32,023 nt of DNA from Paractinoplanes atraurantiacus (GTDB lineage: Bacteria; Actinomycetota; Actinomycetes; Mycobacteriales; Micromonosporaceae). Positions 9,473 through 17,436 of the stretch are shown one piece after another. The notes beneath the pieces are model-generated. The model was not told where the DNA came from, made no database searches, and worked only from the letters and a program-made list of their open reading frames with translations. The stretch covers positions 84,357-116,379 of the forward strand of contig NZ_OBDY01000013.1 in NCBI RefSeq assembly GCF_900215205.1, in the 5' to 3' direction. Both the position numbers and the translations under genes were made by a program. Each line of letters begins with the position of its first letter. Positions within the stretch are counted from its first letter, which is position 1.

Positions 9473-10200
9473 CCGTCGACGTCCTTGACCGGGCCCCCGC
9501 CGGGCCGCCACCGGGTCAGCGGGACGACGCCCGGCGCGACGAGCTCGAGCCCTTCGAAGAACGCTTCGAAGTCGAGGACCTCGCGCAGGTGGTACGGCAC
9601 GGCGCCGCTCTCGTTGTACTGCCGGTGCGACTCGATGACACGCTCGCTCGTGGCCGTGCCGTCCGACATCACGAGGTAGCTGCCGGCCGGAAGCCGCCCG
9701 GCCAGCCCGCCGACGATGGCCCGGGCCTCGTCCGGGTCCTCGACGTGCCCCATCACCCCGAGCATCAGCAGGGCGACCGGCTCCCCGTCATCGATGAACG
9801 CCCCGGCCCGCTCGACGAGGGCGTCGGCGTCGCGCAGGTCCCCGTCGATGAAGTGCACGTCGCCGTCGTGCAGCAACTCGCGGGCGTGAGCGAGCACGAG
9901 CGGATCGTTGTCGACATAAACGGTCCGGCTCCCCGGCGCCACCAGCTCGTGCGTGTTACCGGCGGCCGGCAGCCCGCTGCCCACGTCGAGGAACTGCCGC
10001 ACCCCCGCGTCGTTCAGAAACGCGACGGCCCGCCGCAGGAACGCCCGTGTCTCCCGGGCCGCGTCCACGATCTCGGGAAACACCGCCCGCACCTGATCGC
10101 CGACCCGCCGGTCGACGGCGTAGTTGTCCCGGCCGCCGAGCCAGTAGTTCCAGACCCGTGCCGAATGGGGAACGCTGGTGTCCACTGTGTAGTCGCTCAC
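9433..10200 (-). CDS. PF04672-type (Methyltransf_19, formerly DUF574) SAM methyltransferase
   Basis: 255 residues with the hallmarks of an actinomycete-specific methyltransferase family: N-terminal WNYWLGGRDNYAVD (17-30), SAM-binding LDVGSGLPAAGNTHE (71-85), acidic VDNDPLVLAHA, and a C-terminal GxxxVPLTRWRP signature. Members are abundant in Streptomyces and Micromonosporaceae; substrates are mostly unknown. The start is GTG at 10200. CACACT 6 nt upstream is a near match to the leaderless -10 pattern. Its 3' end overlaps the convergent methyltransferase gene by 40 bp. It is the most downstream gene on this strand after the HD-domain gene, separated by 21 bp, and may be cotranscribed with it. 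Confidence 0.88.
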   Translation of the reverse strand: MSDYTVDTSVPHSARVWNYWLGGRDNYAVDRRVGDQVRAVFPEIVDAARETRAFLRRAVAFLNDAGVRQFLDVGSGLPAAGNTHELVAPGSRTVYVDNDPLVLAHARELLHDGDVHFIDGDLRDADALVERAGAFIDDGEPVALLMLGVMGHVEDPDEARAIVGGLAGRLPAGSYLVMSDGTATSERVIESHRQYNESGAVPYHLREVLDFEAFFEGLELVAPGVVPLTRWRPGGGPVKDVDGYAGVAAKTFGRA

Positions 10201-10221
10201 CGCTTCAGTGTGGCACCGGGC

Positions 10222-10800
10222 TCAGGTCACCGCGTGCCCGTAGGCCTCGGCCAGGTCCCCCAGCTCGGGCACCCCGAACTCCCGTACCAGCTCATCGAAC
10301 CGCTCCGCTTTGCCCGCCCCGAACTTGCCCACGCTCGCCCGGTAGGTGGCGGCGCTGACGAACACCGGCGGCGCCGTCTTGCTGTGAAACTTGTCCGCGT
10401 ACATGACCAGGGTCTCCTCACCCCCGGCCGGCACGTAGTCCCCCGGCGGCAGCGGCAGCCCCTGCCGCTCGATGTCCTCCCGCGTGATCCCCACCCCGGT
10501 ATGACACGAACAGAACCGCCGCAACGGCTCCGGCAGCCCGGCCTCGGCCAGCAGCTCGTGCCCGAGCACCCCGTGCCGCAGATAGCTCTCCCCCGCCCCG
10601 AGCCGGTAGACCCCGATGTCGTGCAGAAGCGCCCCCGCCCGCACCAGACCGACGTCGAACTCCCCTTCCCGCCCCCGAAGCAGCCGCTCGGCCACCTCAC
10701 AGACGATCAGGCAGTGCGTGTACACGAGCTCGAACGCTTCCGGCCCAGGCGCATACCGCTCGTGCAGCGCCCGGATCCGCTCATCCGTAGGGATCTCCAT
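10222..10800 (-). CDS. HD-domain metal-dependent phosphohydrolase
   Basis: 192-residue soluble protein with an HD fold. Metal ligands appear as His29 (YTHC), the His60-Asp61 pair in ALLHDIGVY, His76 and His100 in the middle, and Asp136 in MYADKFHSK. HD proteins hydrolyse nucleotides or other phosphomonoesters, or cyclic dinucleotides; this short stand-alone type has no assigned substrate. The ATG at 10800 lies inside the 3' end of the upstream membrane-protein gene (20-bp overlap), suggesting coupled translation. GAAGGG just before the ATG could serve as a close ribosome site. Confidence 0.85.
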   Translation of the reverse strand: MEIPTDERIRALHERYAPGPEAFELVYTHCLIVCEVAERLLRGREGEFDVGLVRAGALLHDIGVYRLGAGESYLRHGVLGHELLAEAGLPEPLRRFCSCHTGVGITREDIERQGLPLPPGDYVPAGGEETLVMYADKFHSKTAPPVFVSAATYRASVGKFGAGKAERFDELVREFGVPELGDLAEAYGHAVT

Positions 10801-11317
10801 AGCCCTTCGACTCTACGGGCCCCGGCCGATAGTCGAACGTCGCATACAACGTCGTCTCAACGGCAGCGTGGTAATCCACGAAGGCCGAGTACACATGCCG
10901 ATCCTCGGTCCCGAAACTGTCGAAGATGCCACCCTCCCCCGGCGAAGCCACGACATCCCGGCAGGCACCCACCACCGCGGCCGGCGCGGGATGCCCGACC
11001 GCCCGCACGGCCCACGCACCGAGCGCACCACACACCCGCTCCGCTGAAGCGGCCGTCACCGTGGTGGTCCAGCTGACCGCGAACCGCCCCGTCTCCTCGT
11101 TGACGACAAGCGGCCCGCGAGCCGTCCCGGCCGCCCCCATCAGCGTCACCGGCGCGTCGGCCACGAGCCACCCGGCCGGCCCGCCGAGCACGGCAACTTC
11201 ACGAGCCACCCTCTCAGCGACAATGGGTCCACGTGGCCGCAAGAGCAACCACACACCACCGATAACGATCACCAAGGCCATCACCAGAGCAACACTTTTC
11301 CCCGTTGACGTAGACAT
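10781..11317 (-). CDS. Hypothetical protein with one N-terminal membrane anchor
   Basis: 178 residues. A single hydrophobic helix (about residues 8-26, VALVMALVIVIGGVWLLL) followed by RPRG suggests a type II anchor or uncleaved signal, leaving about 150 residues outside. The soluble part has no motif I recognise. It contains SWTTTVTAASAERVCGALG and two cysteines, Cys in VCGAL and in GACRDVV, that could pair. It overlaps the start of the HD-domain gene by 20 bp, so the two are probably an operon. A 7-bp inverted repeat, GACAATG (11320-11326) and CATTGTC (11361-11367), lies just upstream of the ATG and could be an operator. Confidence 0.7.
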   Translation of the reverse strand: MSTSTGKSVALVMALVIVIGGVWLLLRPRGPIVAERVAREVAVLGGPAGWLVADAPVTLMGAAGTARGPLVVNEETGRFAVSWTTTVTAASAERVCGALGAWAVRAVGHPAPAAVVGACRDVVASPGEGGIFDSFGTEDRHVYSAFVDYHAAVETTLYATFDYRPGPVESKGYGDPYG

Positions 11318-11534
11318 ATGACAATGCTGGTCACCCCGACCCGCCCGGTCAATGCGGAGTCATTGTCGCCTTTCTCTCCGCTGCCGAGGTAAGCAGATCA
11401 TCGCTGCCGAGGCGTCGCATGATCCGTTTCTGCCGGATGGCGGATGCCAAGAAGCATTCGTTGACAGGATGAATGAGTATCGATTGAGTGGCCGGGCTCA
11501 GACAAGCTGACGGTACACACGCCGGGGAGTCGAC
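11318..11534. other. Intergenic stretch of lower GC with candidate promoter
   Basis: 217 bp between a reverse-strand and a forward-strand gene. A consensus TTGACA occurs at 11461-11466 on the forward strand, with only a weak -10 (TTGAGT at 11484) 17 nt later. The 11-bp sequence CGCTGCCGAGG is directly repeated near 11380 and 11403. No coding potential is convincing. AT content is visibly higher than in neighbouring intergenic DNA. Confidence 0.4.
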
Positions 11535-11801
11535 ATGACGGCTGCGGATTCTCGGACGACCGAGCACACCGGGATCGCCGCCCGGTGGGCACTGATGACG
11601 ATGTGCGTCCTCGCATTTACGGTGGCGATGGCGAGTGTCCTCGTGACGCCCCTCGTCCTCGGCCGGCTGTACGCCAAGAGCGACGACTACTCGCGGCTCA
11701 GCGACATCGAGCAGAGCTACGGCGCCGCGTCAGCGTTAATCGCGGTGATGGACAAGGCCGACGAACTCGTGGGGTTCCTCGGATGTTTTGGGAAAATGTA
11801 G
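11535..11801 (+). CDS. Short membrane protein, probably the truncated 5' end of a larger gene
   Basis: 88 residues. A good ribosome site (GGGGAG, 5 nt spacing) precedes the ATG, so the start looks real. The protein has one hydrophobic helix (ALMTMCVLAFTVAMASVLVTP), then LGRLYAKSDDYSRLSDIEQSYGAASALIAVM, which resembles the N-terminus of actinobacterial membrane proteins of the DUF6082 type, where a second helix and a soluble domain normally follow. Here the reading frame changes character after ALIAVM and stops within 16 codons. I could not find the missing part in any frame downstream. It may be a decayed remnant or a deletion junction. Confidence 0.5.
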   Translation: MTAADSRTTEHTGIAARWALMTMCVLAFTVAMASVLVTPLVLGRLYAKSDDYSRLSDIEQSYGAASALIAVMDKADELVGFLGCFGKM

Positions 11802-12046
11802 CGACCTACAGAAGAAGGTCAATTCTAGAAGTCGCCGCGAGCGATTTATTGCAATTGTGGACGAGGAGTTCCTCCACGTTGTCAAAAAGGGGTCCCCGTC
11901 ACGCTCTCGCGAACATCGCCAGGCACCCGAGAGTAGCAACGTCAAGCCTACGCGGAGGACGGGCCTTCGGGACGGCTGTGATCAGCGCCCGCCGGGAAAG
12001 ACACCCCGAGCATGTCCTCCCAGCAGGTGAACGGGCATGCGGGCCG
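11802..12046. other. Gene-poor, lower-GC segment after the truncated ORF
   Basis: About 245 bp without a supportable gene. Short open frames exist on both strands but lack family resemblance, ribosome sites and normal third-position GC. An imperfect hairpin, GTGG-acg-AGGA-gt-TCCT-CCAC, lies near 11858-11878. The base composition differs from the surrounding genes, consistent with decayed or acquired DNA. Confidence 0.4.
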
Positions 12047-12052
12047 TACGCT
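12047..12052 (+). promoter_or_regulatory. -10 hexamer of a leaderless promoter
   Basis: TACGCT, 7 nt before the ATG at 12060. It supports that ATG over the in-frame ATG at 12012. Confidence 0.45.
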
Positions 12053-12059
12053 GGTGATC

Positions 12060-12530
12060 ATGGACGCGGACGTGGACAACGGGTATCTGGAGCGGGCGGT
12101 CGAGCTTGCCTGGGAAGCGCGCAAGCGGGGCGATCACCCCTTCGGGGCGCTGCTTCTGACGCCGGACGGGAAGACTCTCGAGGCCCGCAACAGTGTGGTC
12201 ACCGGGGAGGACGCCACCGGGCACGCCGAGACCAATCTTGTTCGGCTGGCCGGGAAGCTCTCCTTCGAGGAGCGGTCCGGCAGCGTGCTCTACACCAGCA
12301 CCGAGCCGTGTGCCATGTGTTCGGGGGCGATCTACTGGTCGGGGATCGGGCGCGTCGTCTTCGCCCTGTCCGAGGCCGATCTGGCCGGCATGGTCGAGGA
12401 GGAGGAAGGGATTCCTCCTCTGCGGCTGCCGTGCCGTGAAGTGTTCGCCCGGGGTGGGCGCGAGATTCTGGTGGACGGGCCCGTGCCCCTGCCGAGCGCC
12501 ACCGCCGTACACGACGGATTCTGGAATTAG
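12060..12530 (+). CDS. Nucleoside/guanine deaminase of the cytidine deaminase superfamily
   Basis: 156-residue cytosolic zinc enzyme that should hydrolytically deaminate a purine base or nucleoside; guanine deaminase-like is the closest impression. The zinc and proton-shuttle motif is GHAETN (His55, Glu57) and the second zinc motif is EPCAMC (Cys84, Cys87), with the family PFGALL motif near residue 27. I start at 12060 because family members begin shortly before LxRAxELAxxA and a TACGCT hexamer sits 7 nt upstream; an in-frame ATG at 12012 would add 16 residues. Its stop overlaps the stop of the convergent MEDS-STAS gene by 4 bp. A TadA-like tRNA role is less likely because the C-terminus differs. 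Confidence 0.87.
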   Translation: MDADVDNGYLERAVELAWEARKRGDHPFGALLLTPDGKTLEARNSVVTGEDATGHAETNLVRLAGKLSFEERSGSVLYTSTEPCAMCSGAIYWSGIGRVVFALSEADLAGMVEEEEGIPPLRLPCREVFARGGREILVDGPVPLPSATAVHDGFWN

Positions 12531-13387
12531 AGGATCGCCTCGTTCGTCAGGCCGTGGAAGCGCAGCAGGCGGCCGACCACGGGCAGGCAACCGCGGACGC
12601 GGATGCGGCGGTCGCTGTCGGCGACCGCCCGGATGACCACCCGGGCCGCGGCCGTGTCGGCGAAGCGCAGGCCCGTCACGTCGACTATCGCCTCGCCCCC
12701 GTGCGACGGCAGGTCGGCGATCAGGCCGGCCAGCACCGATTCGAGCGCGCAGCGGTTGGACATGTCGGCCTCGCCGCTGAGTCTGATCCCGAACGGCTCG
12801 GTCGTGCGCCGGCAGCGCAGCGACGACGCCGGGTCGAACGGCAGCAGCGGGCCGGCGGCGCCCGGATGGGCCAGGGCGAGACGGCGCAGGGTCAACGGAT
12901 CGAAGAGCCTTCGGTCGTACGCGCACACGCCCGCCACGAAACCGTCGACGAACACTTCGTTGATGCGGGCCTCGTACCACTCCAGCGACTCGGACCCGGG
13001 CACACCGCGCGACGCCCACGACATGTCGCCGACCACGCGCAGGCCCCGGTAGCCCTCGTCGCGGGCCTTCTCCTTCTCGGCCAGGAAATGCTCGACGGTC
13101 GCCGCCGCGTCGAACGAGCCGCCGGCGAGATAGCTGCCCTCGGGGGTCTCGGCGACCAGCTGGCCGGTGGCCAGCGCGCTCCGCGTGGCCACGTCGCGTT
13201 TCACGAGACCGTCGAGGATCGTCGCCGGCGAGGGGCCCAGGTAGCAGACCTTCTGACGTGAGCGCAGGCCGGACGCCAGAACGTCGACGACCGCGTCCAG
13301 CCGTACAGCGTCGTCGTCGACGGTCCAGCAGACGTGATCGCCGAGTTCGAGCTGATCGAGAACTCCCAGCCCGCCCACGAGCGACAC
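12527..13387 (-). CDS. MEDS-domain and STAS-domain regulatory protein
   Basis: 286 residues in two parts. Residues about 10-175 match the MEDS sensory domain (GDHVCW near residue 16, VCYLGPSPATILDGL, GLRVVGDMSWA, CAYDRRLFDP), known from DcmR-type sensors and common in actinobacterial signalling proteins. Residues about 195-286 form a STAS domain (anti-anti-sigma fold, IVDVTGLRFADTAAARVVI). The expected phosphorylatable Ser/Thr of classical SpoIIAA proteins lies near FADTAAA. It probably works in a partner-switching pathway with an anti-sigma kinase encoded elsewhere. GTG at 13387 has GAGGGG touching it; an in-frame GTG at 13378 has that site at normal spacing and may be the true start. Confidence 0.85.
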   Translation of the reverse strand: MSLVGGLGVLDQLELGDHVCWTVDDDAVRLDAVVDVLASGLRSRQKVCYLGPSPATILDGLVKRDVATRSALATGQLVAETPEGSYLAGGSFDAAATVEHFLAEKEKARDEGYRGLRVVGDMSWASRGVPGSESLEWYEARINEVFVDGFVAGVCAYDRRLFDPLTLRRLALAHPGAAGPLLPFDPASSLRCRRTTEPFGIRLSGEADMSNRCALESVLAGLIADLPSHGGEAIVDVTGLRFADTAAARVVIRAVADSDRRIRVRGCLPVVGRLLRFHGLTNEAIL

Positions 13388-13482
13388 CCCCTCAGGTCCC
13401 GCGCCGCTCCCCCTCGTCGCGAAGTGTCGTTCACCGTACGCTACTGAGCCCCAGCGGTGTGTGACCCGTACGGGTGAAGTTG

Positions 13483-13494
13483 CCGCCTGGGCGG
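13483..13494 (-). terminator. Short hairpin after the LCP gene
   Basis: CCGCC (13483-13487) and GGCGG (13490-13494) flank a 2-nt loop right after the stop codon of the LCP gene. A second element, the perfect palindrome ACCCGTACGGGT (13464-13475), follows. Both are short, so this is a weak terminator call. Confidence 0.35.
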
Positions 13495-13495
13495 T

Positions 13496-14638
13496 TTAGG
13501 TGGCCGCCACCCAGGAAGGGTGTGACTCGGCGAATTGGGCGACCGTGTCGTTCTTGGCCGCCTGGAGCAGTTTCAAGCTGTCGTCGCTGAGCAGCTGGAC
13601 GCTGCCGACGCCGGGGATCGACTCGCTGTTGAACTTGCCGTCGTTGGTCTTCAGCGTCACCAGGTCGTTCGGGTCGACGCCGCGCATCGCGAACACCCAG
13701 TCCTCGAGCGAGATGCCGCCCGAGTCGACTGTGACCGCCTTGCCGATCGCGCTGAGCAGGCCGGGCAGCTTGGTCGGCGAGTTCAGGCCGTCCTTGACCG
13801 TCTGCTGCACGACCGCCTTGAGGAACTGCTGCTGGTGGCGCTGCCGTCCGTAGTCGAAGTCGTTGTTGGCCAGCAGATCACGCTGGCGGACGAAGTCGAG
13901 CGCCTCGGTCGGGGTGAAGCAGTGGTTGCCCTTGGCGTAGAAGTTCGGCGTCACGCCTTTGATCTTGTGGTTGAGGGTGCCGTCGGGATTGATGTCGTAC
14001 GGGCCGGCCTGCTTGCCGTCGGCCGTGTGGCCGATGTGGATCGAGGTGGTGTCCTCGTCGACGTACATGCAGACCTTGCCCAGCACGTTGACGATCTGCT
14101 GGAAGCCCTCGAAGTCGATGATCGCGCCGGCGTCGGGCGTGATGCCGGTGAGCTTTTTGATGGTGAGCGACAACAACTCGAAACCGTGGGAAAGGGCCGA
14201 ATTCCCGGTCAACCCCCTGCTTCCGTACGCGAAAGCGGCGTTGATCTTGTTTTTCCCGCCGGCGTATTTCTGGGCGCCGTTGTCGTAGGCCGGGATCGGC
14301 ACGTAGCTGTCGCGGGGCAGCGAGATCAGGTAGGCGCTTTTGTGGTCGGCGCCGATGTGCAGCAGGATGATCGAGTCGGAGCGGGTGGGCTCGCCCGGCT
14401 TGGCCGAGGCGCGCTGGTCGATGCCGACGAGCAGGATGTTCTTGGCCCCGGTGACCGACGCGTGCTTCTCGGTCTCGACCGTCGTCGACGACCCGAGCAG
14501 GTTCTCCTGCTTGATCGACTTGGTGGCCGCGCTGACCGTGGCCTGCAGGGCGATGATCGACCCGCCGCCCGCGACCATGAGCAGGGCCCCGAAGGCGACA
14601 CACAGCCGGGCCCACCGTGGAGATCTCCTCTTCCGCAC
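13496..14638 (-). CDS. LytR-CpsA-Psr (LCP) family cell-wall glycopolymer ligase
   Basis: About 380-residue membrane protein whose catalytic domain faces outside. LCP proteins transfer undecaprenyl-linked glycopolymers to peptidoglycan. A basic N-terminus (RKRRSPRW) is followed by one transmembrane helix (residues about 12-32). The LCP domain shows NILLVGIDQR, RSDSIILLHI (metal-binding Asp), LPRDSYV (key Arg), KINAAFAYG, and FVRQRDLLANNDFDYGRQRH with the conserved arginines. GTG at 14638 is chosen because GGGAGG lies 7 nt upstream. It is divergent from two glycosyltransferase genes, which fits assembly and attachment of a wall polymer. The exact polymer (teichoic acid-like, arabinogalactan-like or capsule) cannot be read from sequence. 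Confidence 0.92.
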   Translation of the reverse strand: MRKRRSPRWARLCVAFGALLMVAGGGSIIALQATVSAATKSIKQENLLGSSTTVETEKHASVTGAKNILLVGIDQRASAKPGEPTRSDSIILLHIGADHKSAYLISLPRDSYVPIPAYDNGAQKYAGGKNKINAAFAYGSRGLTGNSALSHGFELLSLTIKKLTGITPDAGAIIDFEGFQQIVNVLGKVCMYVDEDTTSIHIGHTADGKQAGPYDINPDGTLNHKIKGVTPNFYAKGNHCFTPTEALDFVRQRDLLANNDFDYGRQRHQQQFLKAVVQQTVKDGLNSPTKLPGLLSAIGKAVTVDSGGISLEDWVFAMRGVDPNDLVTLKTNDGKFNSESIPGVGSVQLLSDDSLKLLQAAKNDTVAQFAESHPSWVAAT

Positions 14639-14767
14639 GATCAAGCCTCCCTCGCCTTCGTCAAAAGCCCATGAGAGTTCGCTACGGAGTTGCTGAGATC
14701 ACCCCTGGCATTCACCGAGGCTTCCTAATGTCCGGTTTTCCGCCTCTCCGAGACCAGGCAGGTCGAC

Positions 14768-15712
14768 ATGTCCTCACCGCCGGACGTCAGCGTCGTCATC
14801 CCGACACGCAACCGCCCGGAGCTCGCCGTGCGTGCCGTGCAGAGCGCGCTCGGGCAGACGCACCGCGACCTCGAGGTCATCGTCGTCATCGACGGCCCGG
14901 ACCCATCGTCGGAAACGGCGCTCGCTGACGTGACCGATGATCGGCTGCGGGTCATCGTGCTGGCTTCCTCGGGAAAAGCACCGAATGCCAGAAATCAAGG
15001 CGTCAACAACGCCCGCGGCCGATGGGTCGCCCTGCTCGACGACGACGACGAATGGCTGCCGGCGAAACTGGAGACGCAGCTGGCGCTGGCCGCCACGTCG
15101 AAGCTGGCCTCACCGATCGTCGCCACCCGGATGATCAGCCGTACGCCCCGGGCCGACTCGGTGATGCCGCGCCGCCTGCCCGAGCCGGACGAGCCGCTCA
15201 GCGAATATCTGACCGTGCGGCGCGGCCTGTTCTACGGCGACGGCTTCATCCAGACGTCGACCATCATGGCCCCCACCGCACTTCTGCGCCGGGTGCCTTT
15301 CACGGTCGGCCTGCGCCGGCAGCAGGAGCTCGACTGGACGCTGCGCGCCCTGCAGCACGAGGACGTCGAGCTGCTGTACGCCCCCGAGGCGCTCGTGCTG
15401 TGGCACCAGGACGAGAACCGTGAGCGGATCAGCCTGCAGAACCCGTGGGAGGAACAGCTCGAGTGGCTGCGCGCCAACCGCGAACTGTTCACCCCGCGCG
15501 CGTACGCTGCCTTCACGATGAGCGTCCTCAGCTCCATGGCCGCGCCCACGCGCAGCACCAAGGTCTTCCGCGAGATCCTCACCGAGGCCCGTGAGCACGG
15601 CCGCCCCGGCGCGATCGACTACGTGACGTACCTGCAGATCTGGGCCCTGCCCCCGTCCGTACGCCACCGCCTGCGCGACGTCGTGCTCGGCCGCAAGACC
15701 GCCGATGCCTGA
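14768..15712 (+). CDS. Family 2 (GT-A) glycosyltransferase
   Basis: 314-residue cytoplasmic GT2 enzyme. It has the N-terminal nucleotide-binding strand VSVVIPTRNRPE (8-19), ALGQTHRDLEVIVVIDGP, and an Asp-rich metal-binding DXD equivalent DDDDEW (91-96). The later QELDWTLRA segment holds the likely acceptor-side acid (ED/QE-D motif). No transmembrane segment is evident. A weak CAGGT ribosome site precedes the ATG. The next gene starts within its last codons (8-bp overlap), so the two transferases are cotranslated. With the divergent LCP ligase, this implies synthesis of a surface polysaccharide. Confidence 0.9.
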   Translation: MSSPPDVSVVIPTRNRPELAVRAVQSALGQTHRDLEVIVVIDGPDPSSETALADVTDDRLRVIVLASSGKAPNARNQGVNNARGRWVALLDDDDEWLPAKLETQLALAATSKLASPIVATRMISRTPRADSVMPRRLPEPDEPLSEYLTVRRGLFYGDGFIQTSTIMAPTALLRRVPFTVGLRRQQELDWTLRALQHEDVELLYAPEALVLWHQDENRERISLQNPWEEQLEWLRANRELFTPRAYAAFTMSVLSSMAAPTRSTKVFREILTEAREHGRPGAIDYVTYLQIWALPPSVRHRLRDVVLGRKTADA

Positions 15713-16805
15713 GCAGCGACGGAAGGTCGCGATCTGGCGCAGCGCCATGCTGCCCGCCTCGGAGACCTTCATCCGCAACCAGGCCGACAACCTGACCCGC
15801 TGGCAGCCCGTCTACGTGGGCGCCACGAAGGTCGAGTCGATCCTGTCCCGCGACACCGACCTGATCGCCTACCCGGCGCCGGCCGACAGCCGCACCTTCC
15901 TGCGCCTGCGCCTGACCGGCAGCTCCCCGCGCCTGCGCCTGCTGCTGGCCGGCGCCCAGCCCGACCTGGTCCACGCTCATTTCGGCGGCGACGGCTGGCT
16001 CGTCTCCGGGGAGACGAAACGGATCGGCGTCCCCTTGGTGGTCACCCTGCACGGCCACGACGTGACCCGCCAGCCGCAATCGTCGGGCGCCCACGGCCTG
16101 CGCTACCGCCGCAACCTGCGCAGCGTCTTCCAACGGGCCGACCTGCTGATCGCCGTCTCCGAGATCATCCGCGAGAAGGCGATCGGCTGGGGCGCCGACC
16201 CGGCCAAGGTCCGCGTCCACCACACCGGCGTCCCGGTCCCCGAGTCGGTCCCGGTCGCCGAGAAGAAGTGGGACATCGCCTTCGTGGGCCGCTTCGTCGA
16301 GAAGAAGGGCGCCGACGACCTGATCGCCTCCCTCGCTGCGCTCGGCTCGGCCAAGGCGGTGCTCATCGGCGACGGCCCTCTGCTTCCGGAGGTTAGGTCG
16401 TACGCGGCCAAGACCGGCACAGACACAACCTTCACCGGAGCCCAGCCCGCGTCCGAGGTCTACCGCCTGCTGTCGGAGTCCCGCGTGCTGGCCGCCCCTT
16501 CCAAAACCGCCGCCGACGGCGACACCGAGGGCCTGCCCACCACCATCGTCGAGGCCGCCGCCTTGGGCCTGCCGGTCGTCTCCACCCACCACAGCGGCAT
16601 CCCCGAGGCAGTCCTGGACGGCGAGACAGGCTTGCTGGGCCCCGAGGGCGACCGAGAGGCCTTGACGGCAAACCTCCGCAAACTCTTGGACGACGAGGCC
16701 CTGCGCACAACGATGGGCGCCCGAGCCCGCACCCACGCCGTCGAAAACTTCAACGTGGCCACCCAGTCCCAGCGCCTCGAGGACCTCTACGACTCCCTCT
16801 TGTAA
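15705..16805 (+). CDS. Family 4 (GT-B) glycosyltransferase
   Basis: 366-residue GT4 enzyme using a nucleotide sugar. The N-terminal Rossmann domain contains HAHFGGDG and VTLHGHDVTRQ. The C-terminal domain has DIAFVGRFVEKKGADDLI, VLIGDGPLLPE, and the E-X7-E motif region TEGLPTTIVEAAALGLPVV that binds the sugar nucleotide. HAHFGxD-type sequences and APSKTAADGDTEGLP are typical of the colanic-acid/exopolysaccharide transferase group (WcaL-like). ATG at 15705 overlaps the end of the GT2 gene by 8 bp. No strong terminator follows; the next gene starts after 43 bp with a conspicuous repeated palindrome. Confidence 0.92.
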   Translation: MPEQRRKVAIWRSAMLPASETFIRNQADNLTRWQPVYVGATKVESILSRDTDLIAYPAPADSRTFLRLRLTGSSPRLRLLLAGAQPDLVHAHFGGDGWLVSGETKRIGVPLVVTLHGHDVTRQPQSSGAHGLRYRRNLRSVFQRADLLIAVSEIIREKAIGWGADPAKVRVHHTGVPVPESVPVAEKKWDIAFVGRFVEKKGADDLIASLAALGSAKAVLIGDGPLLPEVRSYAAKTGTDTTFTGAQPASEVYRLLSESRVLAAPSKTAADGDTEGLPTTIVEAAALGLPVVSTHHSGIPEAVLDGETGLLGPEGDREALTANLRKLLDDEALRTTMGARARTHAVENFNVATQSQRLEDLYDSLL

Positions 16806-16813
16806 GCCCTTAC

Positions 16814-16851
16814 CATTAATGAACTCTGATTCGTTGGGGTGATCATTAATG
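16814..16851 (+). promoter_or_regulatory. Pair of CATTAATG palindromes spaced 30 bp
   Basis: CATTAATGA occurs at 16814-16822 and again at 16844-16852, exactly 30 bp apart, about three helical turns. The 8-bp core is a perfect palindrome. The second copy includes the ATG at 16849. This is unusually AT-rich for the region and is a plausible dimeric operator that would cover the start of the downstream gene. Confidence 0.45.
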
Positions 16852-17427
16852 AGCGCCATTCTCGATCAACTTCCCGCGATGATCGGCGTATTGGTCGGCA
16901 GCGTGGCCACTTTTCTCGCGACATCGGCGGTCGGGCGCGCGCAGTGGCGCCGGGAACGGCAGGCGCGATGGACGACGATGCAGCTGGCGGCCTACACCGA
17001 CCACGCGCATGCCGTGAAGAAGATGACGGATCTCGCGCGGGCCGTCGCCGCCCACCAGGGCTGGGACGATCTCGCCGACCCGCTGGCGCCGGAAACCGGC
17101 GTACCCAGGCTGACCGCGGCCGAACAAGAGCGATCGGCGAAATGGGAGGCCGTGCTGTTGGTCGGCGACCCGGAGGTCGTCGATGCCGGGCAGAAATGGA
17201 AAGAATGCGTCTGGCGGCTGGAATGGTTCGCCCGCGGGCGGTTGAGCGGCCGGCAGGAATGGCGTGATGCGCTCACGGCGACAGGAGACGCCAAACACGC
17301 ATACTACAACGTCGTCCGCCGATCGATCGGCGCGCCCGGCGGCGACCTGCCCCGCGTCGCCCGGGCGCCGTGGATGGCCGGCGACCTGGAGTCGGCACCG
17401 GCGAAGAACTCTCTGGCGCCCGATTAA
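16849..17427 (+). CDS. Hypothetical protein with N-terminal membrane helix
   Basis: 192 residues. Residues 6-30 (DQLPAMIGVLVGSVATFLAT) form a single membrane helix followed by a basic, coiled-coil-like stretch (RAQWRRERQARW), a layout common in small actinobacterial membrane proteins with a cytosolic helical tail. The rest is rich in Trp, Glu and Lys and has no motif I recognise. GGGG about 11 nt upstream is a weak ribosome site; the CATTAATG repeat overlaps the start codon and may regulate it. The TAA stop is part of the -10 hexamer TAAGCT of the next gene. Confidence 0.7.
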   Translation: MSAILDQLPAMIGVLVGSVATFLATSAVGRAQWRRERQARWTTMQLAAYTDHAHAVKKMTDLARAVAAHQGWDDLADPLAPETGVPRLTAAEQERSAKWEAVLLVGDPEVVDAGQKWKECVWRLEWFARGRLSGRQEWRDALTATGDAKHAYYNVVRRSIGAPGGDLPRVARAPWMAGDLESAPAKNSLAPD

Positions 17428-17430
17428 GCT
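17425..17430 (+). promoter_or_regulatory. -10 hexamer of a leaderless promoter, overlapping a stop codon
   Basis: TAAGCT, with exactly 6 nt before the ATG at 17437. Its first three bases are the stop codon of the upstream gene. Confidence 0.5.
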
Positions 17431-17436
17431 TCGGAC

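Noticed and set aside
8528..10200. Duplicated methyltransferase pair
   Set aside because: The two proteins have different motif I sequences and N-termini and belong to different families; their closeness is coincidental or functional, not a duplication.
11788..12030. Possible small gene in the low-GC segment
   Set aside because: No ribosome site, no family similarity, and basic low-information sequence; it also runs into the deaminase region.
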